DNA of 64,000 nucleotides from Argopecten irradians (GCF_041381155.1 NC_091147.1:10686837-10750836), one strand, 5' to 3'; shown: positions 32,401-39,608, counted from the stretch's first letter. Translations and numbers: made by a program. Notes: generated by a model not told the origin, from the letters alone.

Positions 32401-34441
32401 CGCATACCAAGAAACGTTCGACCCCCTGGTAACTGGGCAAGAATTTGGACATGTTATGTTTTCTTTAGTAATCTAAACAAATCATAAGTTATGATGAATT
32501 AAGCTGTCAAAAACATTCAAATGGCTTCTGATGCCCTATAATTATAAACGTTAGTTACAACGCATTTGTATGCTGTTAAATTGGTGTTCTTTATGGTTTA
32601 TGTGTGTTTAATAATTTTCAAAATGTTGGTAACTTTTGATAATGAAAAACATATTAAAAGCTCTTCTTGATACGGCACATACAATTTGACATTTCGGAAT
32701 CAGGTTAGATGTGGAACAAAATTACTTCAAGTGGTCTTCTTGACGGATGAAGTATTTCATATTGACGGATAAAGCACAATTTTATCCGTCAGTATATGCA
32801 GTTGCAGGATAAAAATTAACAGAACGTTTTTACTCATAATATGCGTGAGTTTATTGTGAAAAATAAAAATAACCTATGGTATAATTGATTTGATATTCAC
32901 GGCTTTGTCAAAACCAACACAGCAGAAATGTGATGCAAATTACCACCAAAATCTATCAAACCACGGCGAAATTACTGTAAATTATATTTTTCCATATGGC
33001 TGAGACTATATTCAAATAACTATAAACTTTGACGGGATACAAAGAGTCATAGACAGATATCGAAATGAATTCAGATACTAGCATCGCATTAGCAATCGAT
33101 TATAAATATGATCATGACCTTGCCCTGTATATCCCAACATCCGACACGCTACAGCGGCGTTTTTGTCGTTCCATCCTTGAGAAGGGACAACATACCACGA
33201 AATTCCATCTGACATCTCATTTGGTTCCTTCGTATGGGCCTTTTCTGTGCAAGTTGATGTAATCTTTTCTGACCTGGATATTTATAAAATGGTGAATTAT
33301 ATATCAAGACATAACCTTCCCTTATCCTCTTTTTCAAAATCCTTGTCAATCATGGTGATAATGATAATGGAGATAAATATAGGAAAGATAGTGATAATTG
33401 ATATAATTCGCTGTCTCTTTTCCATTTATACCATAATGGCTGGAAATCGAGAGAAATGTACGTTATGTATTCAAAATAATCGGATAGCATGGAAACACCG
33501 AGTCGATATGCGAAATACCGCCTTCTACTTGACAGTGAACATATGCAATGTAATCAGTTATAATCAAATCAAACATATAATGTAAAACCGTTTACGTTAT
33601 ATTAGTTGCACAACATGCATATATTCATTATCGGTGCATATGCGTCGCACGAGGTATCTTGGTGTTTTCATTGATAGCTGGTGATCCGCAAGTTAGATAA
33701 AGTTGAAATTTGATAGAAAAAAACGTAAAAGAAATCGCAAAATGTTAAATTATCAAAAAACGTTAATTCATTTCATCAACTATCGACAAGCCCATTAAGC
33801 ACTAAGCTTTCTTTTGTGGAGTATAATTATGTTATATAGATGCTACATATTTCCGGACCTAATTTGCTATCTTGATAAAAAAAAGTGTATTGTTTATAAT
33901 TATATTAACTAATTTTGGGGTCTTTCCTCTAAAGTGTTTATTCCACAAGAAGAAACAGCCACAGTTAATGTGTCCATTTCAACATTGATGACGTCAAAAT
34001 AGTTATGTTTTGAGTGTCATGCACAATAACCGACAAAATCCTCAGATAAAATTTCGAAGTAAACCATATAAATATCCATAATCAAAAACACAATAGAGTA
34101 TCGAGAAACTCATCAATATAATATATTTCATATCAACTTAGTTTGAAGCAATAGACAAATACGCTATGTTTCAGGACATGGATTCTTTTAAATTGAACGT
34201 TTATCGTATTTTAAAGCTGATTATTTCCTATTGTATGAAGCACTTCCATTGGCTAAGTTTTTTATACTGTTATCACTAAATAACACGATTTGTTTTCACT
34301 TCCATGACATAAGCTATTCAATATTACTTTTTACAATCAAATGAAAACGGAGATATTAAACTTACCTGAGACGTGAACAATAGTCCAAATAATTGGGCAT
34401 AGGTATATCAGTATCTGCGGCCAATGAATTGAGATCTCCAT
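1215..34441 (-). CDS. Multi-exon secreted or receptor-type gene: signal peptide + 2 x (SRCR-like domain + YWTD-like propeller)
   Basis: Fifteen exons, read from the sequence by splice sites, frame and internal homology, span 33 kb on the minus strand; the 3' end is probably beyond the window. The predicted protein is about 762 residues so far: signal peptide (1-25), SRCR-like domain 1 (about 26-131), propeller 1 (131-352), linker (352-389), SRCR-like domain 2 (390-493), propeller 2 (494-724), linker (724-762). SRCR signatures are GW-D--AAVACRMLGY in both first halves and C-G-E-(S/T)-LS-C in both second halves. The propellers carry YWTD/LDLR-class-B-like strands such as VYWANSFEVRIMRVTYDGSR. 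The two modules match exon by exon with matching intron phases. SRCR and YWTD domains are extracellular ligand-binding folds, so a secreted or cell-surface binding protein is inferred; no transmembrane segment is seen in the window. I do not recognise an orthologue. Exons 3 and 5 do not hold frame as written (see their entries). Confidence 0.8.
1331..3253. other. Intron 14, no gene seen
   Basis: No coding signal. The part at about 2,030-2,935 differs in base composition (G-rich on the + strand) and has AATAAAAGAG and TATAAAAAG close together at about 2,622-2,640, as in a transposon end or solo LTR, but no terminal repeats were found. Confidence 0.4.
3254..3416 (-). CDS. Exon 14: propeller 2, last blades
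   Basis: Phase 1 in, phase 2 out, 163 nt. It encodes YIFAIDSVQRGLIRINRNTS, then MTDCTNLYANEEWIYCTGYR, paralogous to exon 7. Acceptor TTTCTTTCCAG|GTGAA, donor GATCATT|GTAAGT. Confidence 0.82.
4300..5375 (+). mobile_element. 5'-truncated LINE, reverse-transcriptase end and 3' tail
   Basis: Decayed non-LTR retrotransposon inside an intron and antisense to the host gene. The RT palm is visible as LLKGEILSPVLYSLFVND at about 4,353-4,406 and the YADD box (IYADDTVLF) at about 4,484-4,510. Further on is the post-RT region with FVTQKHVAEQGNKAYYA-like and SYSAEVWGFHKA segments (4,720-4,905). It is broken by several stops and frame changes, and no endonuclease was found. The 3' end carries AATCTGAATCTGAAT, a short repeat like the tails of CR1/L2/Jockey-type LINEs; the clade is uncertain. 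Confidence 0.7.
6031..6151. repeat. Fold-back element
   Basis: The arms GGGGTTATGAAGTCATAGAC and its complement, ending in CTATGACTTCATAACTCATAACCCC, flank a loop of about 20 bases. Outer ends TAAGCATTT and AATGCTTA also pair. It directly abuts the 1-kb TIR element to its right. Confidence 0.7.
6150..7141. mobile_element. Non-autonomous TIR DNA element, about 1 kb
   Basis: The left end TAAGGATGTACATCTCTGAG (6,150-6,169) and the right end, which reads TAAGGTTGTATTCTTCTGAG on the other strand (7,122-7,141), are imperfect 20-base inverted repeats. No transposase-like reading frame lies between them. The superfamily is unknown. It lies in an intron. Confidence 0.55.
7395..7513 (-). CDS. Exon 13: propeller 2, YWTD-type blade
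   Basis: Phase 2 in, phase 1 out, 119 nt as in exon 6. It encodes ELYWWESNTCILKRICYPGC and ends KFTFNG. The YWTD position is YWWE and the DGS position is diverged, so this blade is less canonical than its counterpart. Acceptor ATATTTCAG|TGAGC, donor TTTAATG|GTACGT. Confidence 0.78.
7681..8159. mobile_element. Non-autonomous repeat with ACCTGAG-type inverted ends
   Basis: The ends CGGTCACCTGAG (7,702-7,713) and CTCAGGTGACCT (8,143-8,154) are inverted. The start (AACCATGGACCTTAACGGT) and the GTACGACGACGGAC segment near the right end resemble an interspersed repeat widely seen in bivalve genomes. No coding capacity. Confidence 0.55.
8267..8432 (-). CDS. Exon 12: propeller 2
   Basis: Phase 1 in, phase 2 out, 166 nt. 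It encodes VTELRYSAVDSEDRLLFGYM and continues to KKMILDTERK at the donor GAGGAA|GTAAGT. The DSED-L-F-Y core is shared with exon 5. Acceptor GATGTTGCAG|TGACT. Confidence 0.8.
8587..8829 (-). CDS. Exon 11: start of propeller 2
   Basis: Phase 1 in, phase 1 out, 243 nt, 24 nt longer than its paralogue exon 4. It encodes a beta-rich region with GYINTNNPCNDIYGFYGSD and ends GIREIRPNG before the donor AAACG|GTATGT. Acceptor TTTCTTTCAG|TTGTT. Confidence 0.78.
9359..9506. mobile_element. Small MITE-like repeat
   Basis: The ends ACAGTAAAACCTGCC and the inverted ACAGTAAAACATGTTTAT (9,489-9,506 read on the other strand) pair, giving a 148-base element with no gene. It shares the AAACCTGCC end motif with the repeat at 10,731. 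Confidence 0.5.
10101..10139. promoter_or_regulatory. Two CRE-like palindromes
   Basis: TGACGTCA occurs at 10,101-10,108 and 10,132-10,139, 31 bases apart, each within a longer GTGACGTCAC palindrome. This is the consensus ATF/CREB site. No gene start is nearby, so the sites may be part of a repeat rather than functional. Confidence 0.3.
10365..10528 (-). CDS. Exon 10: SRCR-like domain 2, second half
   Basis: Phase 2 in, phase 1 out, 164 nt. It encodes FQFDCNGDESELSRCNIS and ends with YRAELLCSEHKG, the cysteine-containing C-terminal SRCR half. Acceptor TTGTTCACAG|CGAAG, donor CACAAAG|GTATTG. Confidence 0.82.
10731..10897. mobile_element. Small MITE-like repeat
   Basis: The ends GTCAAACCTGCC and (other strand) GTCAAATCTGCC pair across 167 bases. 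Internal GGTCTTTAT motifs recur. Related by its end motif to the repeat at 9,359. It lies in the intron between exons 9 and 10. Confidence 0.45.
10936..11083 (-). CDS. Exon 9: SRCR-like domain 2, first half
   Basis: Phase 1 in, phase 2 out, 148 nt. It encodes GQVSISNGIDWHPLCADGWD followed by DADAAVACRMLGYSG, the clearest SRCR segment in the gene. The acceptor is GATTTAG|GTCAG; the donor CTCAGG|GTTTGT keeps frame with exon 10. Confidence 0.85.
11400..14950 (+). mobile_element. Tx1/L1-like LINE, decayed
   Basis: Endonuclease at 11,468-12,162 (VSANCQG; QDTHF, where active copies have QETH; GDFN; LDFFLIS). RT at about 13,081-13,760 (RPMSLLN, DQTGFLSGRYIG, MIDFEKAFDSVSW, GCRQGDPIASYLF, and YAGD in place of YADD). 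C-terminal region 13,837-14,406, and a cysteine/histidine end ERETIIHILWEC near 14,830. Many stops and frame changes interrupt it and two catalytic motifs are altered, so it is inactive. The A-rich end at about 14,912-14,948 marks the 3' terminus. It sits in the intron between exons 8 and 9, antisense to the host gene. Confidence 0.85.
15376..15488 (-). CDS. Exon 8: linker after propeller 1
   Basis: Phase 2 in, phase 1 out, 113 nt. It begins FGVIRLEQYGKCGGYFGPF and is the counterpart of exon 15, which begins LGVIRLKADGTGGSFHGP. The GVIRL segment closes the propeller. Acceptor TTTTAAG|TGGTG, donor ACACAT|GTAAGT. Confidence 0.75.
16336..17456 (-). pseudogene. Integrase region of the gypsy-like fossil
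   Basis: Carries the H-H-C-C zinc-binding region (HGNHPGIVRMKALAR...CKSCRK) and the start of the DDE core (IDYAGPF, VVMDAHSK). Broken; its upstream side is interrupted by a SINE. Confidence 0.7.
17457..17690 (+). mobile_element. tRNA-derived SINE, 5'-truncated, inserted in the gypsy-like fossil
   Basis: A B box (GGTTCGATCCC, 17,469-17,479) is followed by a SINE core (TGGGTTTTATCCGGGCACTC, then TTTTTCCTCACACACTAAGACC) and an AT-rich tail ending in a TATATATT-type run. No A box is seen, so the 5' end is truncated. The core resembles that of the SINE at 34,738. It inserted after the LTR element, giving a relative age. Confidence 0.7.
18154..19051 (-). pseudogene. Reverse transcriptase and RNase H region of the gypsy-like fossil
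   Basis: RT signatures include SDWATPIMLVMKPDGSVRIY and the YILDDVLVTG catalytic box. RNase H is recognisable from AVDASSYGLGAAI. Broken. Confidence 0.75.
19230..19565 (-). pseudogene. Aspartic protease region of the gypsy-like fossil
   Basis: Contains the active-site pattern QLDTGSPVSLIS of retroelement aspartic proteases. Lies between the gag-like and RT regions, as expected for Ty3/gypsy order. Confidence 0.7.
19738..20250 (-). pseudogene. gag-like region of the gypsy-like fossil
   Basis: Ends in a CCHC zinc knuckle (CFRCGKTNHSADRC), the nucleic-acid-binding motif of Gag proteins. Lies directly upstream of the protease region. Fossil, not functional. Confidence 0.7.
20401..20630 (-). repeat. 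Putative 5' LTR of the gypsy-like fossil
   Basis: The segment starts TGTAATG and ends CATTACA (a perfect 7-base terminal inverted repeat, TG...CA), 230 bases. Directly internal to it (20,387-20,400) the element strand reads GTGGCGACGAGGAT, the usual layout of LTR end plus primer-binding site in gypsy elements. A distal LTR partner was not confirmed. Confidence 0.55.
20631..21068. other. Intronic spacer, nothing recognised
   Basis: AT-rich sequence between the gypsy-like LTR and exon 7, with no coding or repeat signal that I can support. Confidence 0.5.
21069..21216 (-). CDS. Exon 7: propeller 1, last blades
   Basis: Phase 1 in, phase 2 out, 148 nt. It encodes TVFWKDTRMEGISRSLGNGA and then TLYRGVPGCTDLYILGEWLWC. 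The spacing of FW-D-----I-R and the closing C-DLY----W-WC match exon 14 (C-NLY----W-YC). Acceptor CTACAG|CTAAA, donor GACTT|GTAAGT. Confidence 0.8.
21217..24371. other. Intron between exons 6 and 7, nothing recognised
   Basis: About 3.1 kb of AT-rich sequence. Short open stretches on both strands show no domain, codon bias or conserved motif. No clear transposon ends. Confidence 0.5.
24372..24490 (-). CDS. Exon 6: propeller 1, classic YWTD-type blade
   Basis: Phase 2 in, phase 1 out, 119 nt, the same length and phases as the paralogous exon 7,395-7,513. It encodes YVYWANSFEVRIMRVTYDGS, very close to the LDLR class B repeat pattern (I-YWTD----I-R---DGS). Splice sites are TTTTTTTCAG|ATATG and TTTTTCAG|GTTTG. 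Confidence 0.8.
24840..25015 (-). CDS. Exon 5: propeller 1
   Basis: It encodes CQLLLKYDFDSEDSLMFYIG and continues to ILALDTLNK before the donor AACAA|GTGAGT (phase 2 out). It aligns with RYSAVDSEDRLLFGYMG in the paralogous exon 8,267-8,432. The visible acceptor is TTTTTTTGTAG|AACAAACG, but exon 4 exits in phase 1 and this acceptor then puts the conserved part out of frame by one. A one-base indel near the 5' end of the exon, or an unseen small exon, is needed. Confidence 0.65.
26377..27560 (-). mobile_element. 5'-truncated Tx1/L1-like LINE with poly(A) tail
   Basis: A run of about 50 T on the + strand (26,382-26,434) is a poly(A) tail on the minus strand, with AT-rich 3' UTR-like sequence upstream. 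Further upstream are LINE C-terminal segments: CNFENETITQYDIFYGT (compare ERETIIHILWEC in the LINE at 11,400), KDSEDCYNILIHNESAKVKR, and LNKNSIVGKKFIYDKNL. Interrupted by stops and short insertions; no RT or endonuclease remains. The 5' boundary is approximate. Sense to the host gene, in the intron between exons 4 and 5. Confidence 0.6.
28003..28221 (-). CDS. Exon 4: start of propeller 1
   Basis: Phase 1 in, phase 1 out, 219 nt. The acceptor is TTTTTCAG|ACTC and the donor CATTCG|GTAAG. It encodes a beta-rich stretch with HFVYDPKYNHFLFMKD, aligning with VEVVYDYVTQQFLTLQSE in the paralogous exon 8,587-8,829. This is read as the first blade or blades of a YWTD-like propeller. Confidence 0.7.
28222..31108. 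other. Intron between exons 3 and 4
   Basis: No gene. It holds the fold-back element at 30,572 and, at about 29,780-29,850, two copies of a TATATTGCACG motif that may belong to a larger repeat. Confidence 0.5.
30572..30703. repeat. Long fold-back (hairpin) element
   Basis: Two arms of about 60 bases with few mismatches: TATAGCATTTTG and GGTTATATCGACCACAG on the left mirror CTTTGGTCGATATAACC and CAAAATGCTATA on the right, around a loop of a few bases (ACTACG). Such near-perfect palindromes are typical of fold-back MITEs. No coding capacity. Confidence 0.75.
31109..31280 (-). CDS. Exon 3: SRCR-like domain 1, second half
   Basis: Phase 2 in, phase 1 out. It begins NKARASFDYRLPE and carries FLCNGNETSLSDC, the C-terminal SRCR signature (paralogous exon 10,365-10,528: FDCNGDESELSRC). 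The donor is TGTCAAA|GTAAGT. As written the exon is 172 nt, one short of a length that keeps frame: the frame needed after a six-base A run (minus strand, 31,149-31,154) differs from the one before it. A missing A in the assembly or a real frameshift would explain this. Confidence 0.65.
31355..31574. repeat. Fold-back/TIR repeat
   Basis: The left end TATTTGCTAAATTTCG and the right end, reading TATTTGCTAACTTCGATAAA on the other strand, are inverted. The interior has no gene. Confidence 0.45.
31729..31876. repeat. Fold-back element, about 45-base arms
   Basis: The left arm begins GAATACATGGTTAGTATC and ends TTTATTTTGGTGC; the right arm is the inverse (GCACCAAAATAAA ... GATACTAACAATGTATTC). The loop is about 60 bases. 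Confidence 0.7.
32297..32433. mobile_element. MITE with 27-base inverted ends
   Basis: The left end GTAACCAGGGGACCGAACAT and the right end, read on the other strand as GTTACCAGGGGGTCGAACGT, match over 27 bases with a few mismatches. The total length of 137 bases and lack of coding capacity fit a MITE. Confidence 0.6.
33124..33268 (-). CDS. Exon 2: SRCR-like domain 1, first half
   Basis: Phase 1 in, phase 2 out. The acceptor is CAG|AAAAG. The product contains GISWYVVPSQGWNDKNAAVA followed by CRMLGYTG, the typical mid-SRCR pattern (W...GW-D--A-V-CR-LGY). The only donor that keeps the phase-2 exit used by its paralogous exon at 10,936-11,083 is ACAGG|GCAAGG, a GC donor; the nearby GT gives phase 1 and breaks the frame. 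Confidence 0.75.
33269..34365. other. Intron 1, nothing recognised
   Basis: AT-rich intron between the signal-peptide exon and the first SRCR exon. No repeats or genes that I can support. Confidence 0.5.
34366..34441 (-). CDS. Exon 1: start codon and signal peptide
   Basis: The exon starts with ATG at 34,441 and encodes about 25 residues: a short N-terminal stretch, a hydrophobic core (ILIYLCPIIWTIVHV) and a small-residue end, as in a cleavable signal peptide. It ends at a consensus donor (CTCAG|GTAAG), phase 1, matching the phase-1 start of exon 2. Confidence 0.8.
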
Positions 34442-34480
34442 TTCGAAAGGAGGAGTCGGGCCGAATTCTCTCTGACTGCC

Positions 34481-34489
34481 CTTTTTATA
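34481..34489 (-). promoter_or_regulatory. TATA box of the SRCR/YWTD gene
   Basis: The minus strand reads TATAAAAAG here, about 40 bases upstream of the start codon at 34,441. Transcription would start near 34,455, giving a very short 5' leader. The spacing and the signal-peptide exon directly downstream support a real core promoter; the exact start site is inferred. Confidence 0.6.
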
Positions 34490-34737
34490 ATGATCATTCC
34501 ATGGCGTACGTGCCGATATCACACAAATAATGATATCGACTAATATATTGCGAGTACCTAAAGATCTGCAAGAATAAATTATTTTAAGAGTGATTTATAC
34601 CATACCTGCACGGATAAGTCACAGTTAAACCAGTGTATTTAGCGGTTATATTTTACTACATCTGTGTACTCTCATCACGTGTTGTCAACATCTGGCAGAA
34701 CGAACATTCATATAGTGGATTCTGTAAAGAGCTCTTA

Positions 34738-34957
34738 TGGGGCCGCGGTGGCCGAGTGGTTAAGATGTCCTGACATATTACCACAAGCCCTCAACCTCTG
34801 GGATGCGGGTTCGAATCCCATGTGGGGCAGTTGCCAGGTACTGATCGCTGGCCGGTGGTTTTTCTCCGGGTACTCCGGCTTTCCTCCACCAACAAACCTG
34901 GCACGTCCTTACATGACCCTGGCTGTTAATAGGACGTAAAACTAAACAAACCAAAAG
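34738..34957 (+). mobile_element. Full tRNA-derived SINE
   Basis: The head is tRNA-like with variable-arm spacing, an A box TGGCCGAGTGG (34,749-34,759) and a B box GGTTCGAATCCC (34,808-34,819). A SINE core follows (GGTTTTTCTCCGGGTACTCC, then TTTCCTCCACCAACAAACC) and a 3' part (TGGCTGTTAATAGGACGTAA) before an A-rich end. AGAGCTC flanks both sides (about 34,727 and 34,961), a possible target-site duplication. It lies about 300 bases upstream of the host promoter. Confidence 0.8.
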
Positions 34958-37900
34958 TATAGAGCTCAAATTTGATTTCATATACAACAGTCCATATACA
35001 TGTACACAAATTATCCTCACTTGTTCTATGACTTTCATATATATAAAACATGTGTGGCACACGAAAACAAAATACATTTTTGAAAATTAAGTATTACATC
35101 TTGACCAGCCAATTTAGTTGAGGTCCCTTTCTAATCAGTCGTTTTGGAAATAATGAAATTCTCAACAAATATCAGTAAAAAACACAACACATTAAAATGA
35201 AAAGTCAGGCAATAAAGCCAGTCTAAATGTGTTCTTTAGCCTTCCAAAAGTCAGGTTCTGCTTACGATGTCCAGGTTTTACAATATAGCACAGTTTGTAA
35301 AATAAATTCTGAAAGCGAGGCGGCGTAGGAATGTCAATACGGACATACCGAGCCAAGCACGTTTTAGGATTCCAATAATTAAAGTTAATTTCTTCGCATG
35401 CAGAGCAATTTTTTGTAGGAAGTTTTATTTTTCTAATTCATAAAAAATATACTGGATATATCAACACCATTTTACCGACTTTATCCTTCCTTTTGCCAGA
35501 CTATTCACTTTAAATATATATAACACTAACTATGTAAAATGTACAATGTATAACGCGGCCACTTCACACTGGTGTTAATAATCGTCAATGTTTGATTCTT
35601 CCCTCTTGGTGCAAATACAATATAAATCGAGTTACAAAGTGAATAGCTTAATAACATTTAAGACAAAATGATCAAAAATTCATCGCAGATTCTGGATAGA
35701 CGAAATAATGTTGTTTTTTTTGTGTCTTAAAAGACGTTCAAAATGTGTTTGAAGATGGCGGCCATGGCATAAAGAAATAATTTTAAGAAGAAAAAAACAA
35801 TTGGATCCTTAACTGATACATCGTTTACGACAATGCAACGAAGTTAGGAAGTTGTTCGTTATCTGGAATTTGCTTTTCAAGAATGAATCATCTTTTGTAA
35901 ACAGAGAGACTGTTAAGATGAGATGCATTTTATCAACAGAAATATTCTAATCCTGAACCCTCTAAACAGGACATATTTTAGGTAAACATTATTGTGGTTA
36001 GGTTTAACCTTGGTTGAAACATGCCGTGGTAATCGAACTTGGCCGAGCCCTTAAGGCATTTGACTTGTTTCTAAGTTTGAAGAAAATCGGTTAATATTTA
36101 TTAGAGTTATTGCAGGGAAATGGCAGAAAATAATTTTGTTTTATTAAATCAAAGGGCCATAACTCTGCTAATTAAGATCTGCCAAAAGTGGCGATCGAAC
36201 TTGGCCAAGACCTTAAGGCATTCAACCTTGTTACCAAGTTTGAAGAAGGTCGGTTAATATGTATTAAAGTTATTGTACGGAAGTGGCAGAAAATGACTTT
36301 TTTATTTAAACAAAGGGCCATTACTCCGCTAAATAAGGTTCGTTGAAAGTCAAGATCGAACTTGGACAAGTCATTAAGGTATTGAACCTTGATACCAACT
36401 TTGAAGAAAATCGGTTGACATTTGTTACACTTATTGCATGGAAAATGGCAGAAAACGACTAAATAAGGTCCATCGACAGTTGCGATCGAACTTGGCCGAG
36501 CCCTTAAGGCATTTAACCTAGTCACTAAGTTTGAAGAAAATCGGTTTACATATGTGAGAGTTATTGCAAGGAAACGAAGTGTAAAAATGTACACGGAACG
36601 GAAAATTATATTTTGATATGTTATTCTGTCTGATCTCCTGACAAGAATGTTGAAAACCGCATCAAAATCGGCCGCTTCAGTACCGAGATACCGCCCTCCG
36701 AAGTGCTCGATTTTTACCTGTATAACGACTGCTAATCAGGGTATCGGCCGCTCACCCTGATTTGGGAAATAACAGGATGTGACGTCACGAGGACAACGGC
36801 AGTGTGAGCTGTATATGTTTGGTAGTGGGGTTATAGCACAAAGGTGGACATATATATATTCCTGAAATGGGGTTACGATAATTTGACAAATATATGCGAG
36901 CTATGCATATAGCTTATTTTATGCAGCGACACATGCCATTATTATTGATAATTAAAGTTAGTATTTTTCTGTTTTAAGCCATATATACATATGTGCACCC
37001 TTTATGTGGCCTCTTATAGTTACCCTGTGTAGAGCCCCAGTATAAGGCGCTCTCTCATTGGATGTTATATTAATACTGATTGCTGATTGGTTGCTATATT
37101 AAGCTTCATCTCTGCAAAAAATTTTCACAGTCGCCATCATTTTCACCTCATTTTACGATTAATTTTTACAATTTCGGAAAGTTTTAAACCCACCCTACTT
37201 CCCTCCCTTTAATACAAGCTTTTCTTTTGCATCATCTTGGGTGACGTCATTTTGGCATATTTCTGTCGAATCTGACTCTTTTGCGTAATTCTGAGGCGTA
37301 ATTCTGACGAATCCCCACAATAGGGAAAATATTTTGTAATAATTTGTAAATTTTAATTTTTTATCTTTATTGTTCTCTATTTGAAAAGAGAACAGCTATG
37401 TTTATTGGAATGGTCATTTTTAGAGTCTCCAGTTACAATGTATGTGTTGATTGAATATGGAGTACTAATTATTATGATGTTTTGACCATTCCATTATTTT
37501 GTATGTGTTAATTGATAACTTTCATGTGATTTTTACACATATAACATGGTTTAGTTTTAATAAACCGTCATCTTATATAAGAAGTTATCATCTTTATAAG
37601 ATGGTCATTTTCAATTCACACATTTGTGTCGAGTTTTATGTGGAGCATGCATAAATATACATTTATGATGACGATTTGATCATATATTATATTAGGAAAT
37701 ATTGCAACTGAAATAAGGCTAAAATACATATTTATAATCAGTCTAAAAGCATCACTTTGTGTACCTTGTGTAAACTTTTATACGTGCACGCCTCGGTACA
37801 TTTTTACTAGAGATCTAATCTCTGTTTCAACAAATCACTAAATTATCAAACTTCGGGAATATTCAATTTTCACTATGTAATCTTAAAAGAGACAAATTCG

Positions 37901-39600
37901 GAAAATGATGGTCATATAATTATCCATTTGAATATGTTTCTGTATAAATAAAGATTCACTGCTATGAATTTCAAAAACCAACATAACAAAAAAAAAAAAT
38001 GTGTTGAATGTATTTTATAGTTCAATACAGTAGCCATCATAGACATAAATTGGGGGTAAACAATAAAACAAAACTTGAGAGTTTGAATTTATAATATAAA
38101 ATTCATTTATAGCTTTAACGTGTTTCTCTTCTCTTTTAATCTATGTCGACATGTGTTATTTAAACAATCTTCAACAGTACATTTATTGATCATATAGATT
38201 ATTATTTTTGGTATCATAATAATGATCGATATTGACGAAAATTCACAAAGAATTGGACATCTGAGATCTAGTAACTATCAGATGTATCAAAATTCTGACA
38301 TTGTGCATTATATTTGCATTAATCTTTCTCTATATGCCATTTGTAAATAATTTTGCAGTTTTTGTTACAAAAATACATATACATGTAACCAGAAACATTT
38401 ATTATGTACAAATGTATGCATGGGTGTTTCTGAAGTATATACATGTAGTGCTTGACACACTTGTTATATGTTACGTACAAACGGTATATTTTACTTTTAT
38501 TTTTAAACAAAAATTTATAAGTGTTTACAAATTTGACATTATACAACAATAACAGGATGGCCTATCGCTAACTTACCTGTGAACTGATATTTTGACACGT
38601 GACGTGTGCTAATCAACAAAGCGTGGCAGGTCACTAACACCTTTCTTACGTAATCCCCTCATTAGCCAGGGTTGATCACGCGCTTTAGTTACTGTGGTAT
38701 ACTGGTATAGAGATTAACGCAGCACGACATAAAAAGTATACTGATTTTGAAACTTGATATCTGATATTTGGAAAAGACATAGACATCTTCAGTTCGTCTG
38801 ACCCGTGCATGATTTATTATTCTATTAAAGACACTAATGAATGAATTTGAGCGAAATATCAACAAGTCGTCGGATGTACCGTAATTACGTGTATATGAAA
38901 GCTGAATGCATTTCGTCAAAAAACAATTAGATCGGAAAATATCACTCCATCTAAATTCTAAATATGTGTTACGGTTCTCAAAACTTAGTATATAGAATTA
39001 AATCCACCAACTCACAGTAGAATTAAATGACAAACATATTTACTGGTAATTAAACAATGGTATTAAATGTGTATTAAGTCACACGATCGATTTCAGACAA
39101 AACACAATTAGTAGCTAGATGCATTTGCACATGTGCAAAAAACTCTGTTTAGAATCATACCTTAAGTCGTATGGGCAGGTTTTATGAAAAAGTCGGAATT
39201 TTGTAAAGTGGGTTCAAGGATTTATTTGACCAGTTGACATTAGACGACCCGAGTTGGGTTTTGGGTAACATAATCAAGAACATATACGTCCTTGATATAA
39301 TATTCATGTATATATGGTCCCAATCACCGCGGATAAACAACGTACATGGATTATTATATACATTTTATTGTGTATAATTATGCAGTAATCGCGCAGAGAT
39401 GTTCATTTATCTACGACAGGTACATCAATATATATATGGTATAAATCCCTATTTCCATGCATATTCCAAACTCATATCTGTGATTGAGGATGATATTAAA
39501 TAGGTATCGGACATGTACACAGGTATTTGTATTGTAAAAGAATTAGATTTTAGATATTAGAATATATCCATATTTTAGAATTAGAAATATATATTTACAG
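34958..39600. other. Intergenic region upstream of the host gene
   Basis: No convincing gene on either strand. It contains the tandem repeat at 36,020-36,600, a CRE-like TGACGTCA at about 36,781, and long AT-rich stretches. Confidence 0.5.
36020..36600. repeat. About 160-bp tandem repeat, four units
   Basis: CGAACTTGG recurs at about 36,036, 36,197, 36,357 and 36,486. Each unit carries AAGTTTGAAGAAAATCGGTT-like and, in most units, AAAGGGCCATAACTCTGCTA-like segments. Spacing is 161, 160 and 129 bases, so the third unit is shortened. Units differ by many substitutions, so the array is old. This repeat type is common in bivalves. Confidence 0.7.
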
Positions 39601-39608
39601 TATAGATA

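Noticed and set aside
32230-32487. 85-codon + strand open frame
   Set aside because: It overlaps the MITE at 32,297-32,433; the frame is a by-product of the inverted repeats.
34738-34830. tRNA gene with A and B boxes
   Set aside because: The B box is followed by a SINE core and tail instead of the end of an acceptor stem and a terminator, so this is a SINE head.
38301-38552. Overlapping open frames on both strands
   Set aside because: Low-complexity AT-rich sequence; products rich in Phe/Ile/Tyr/Lys without a recognisable fold.
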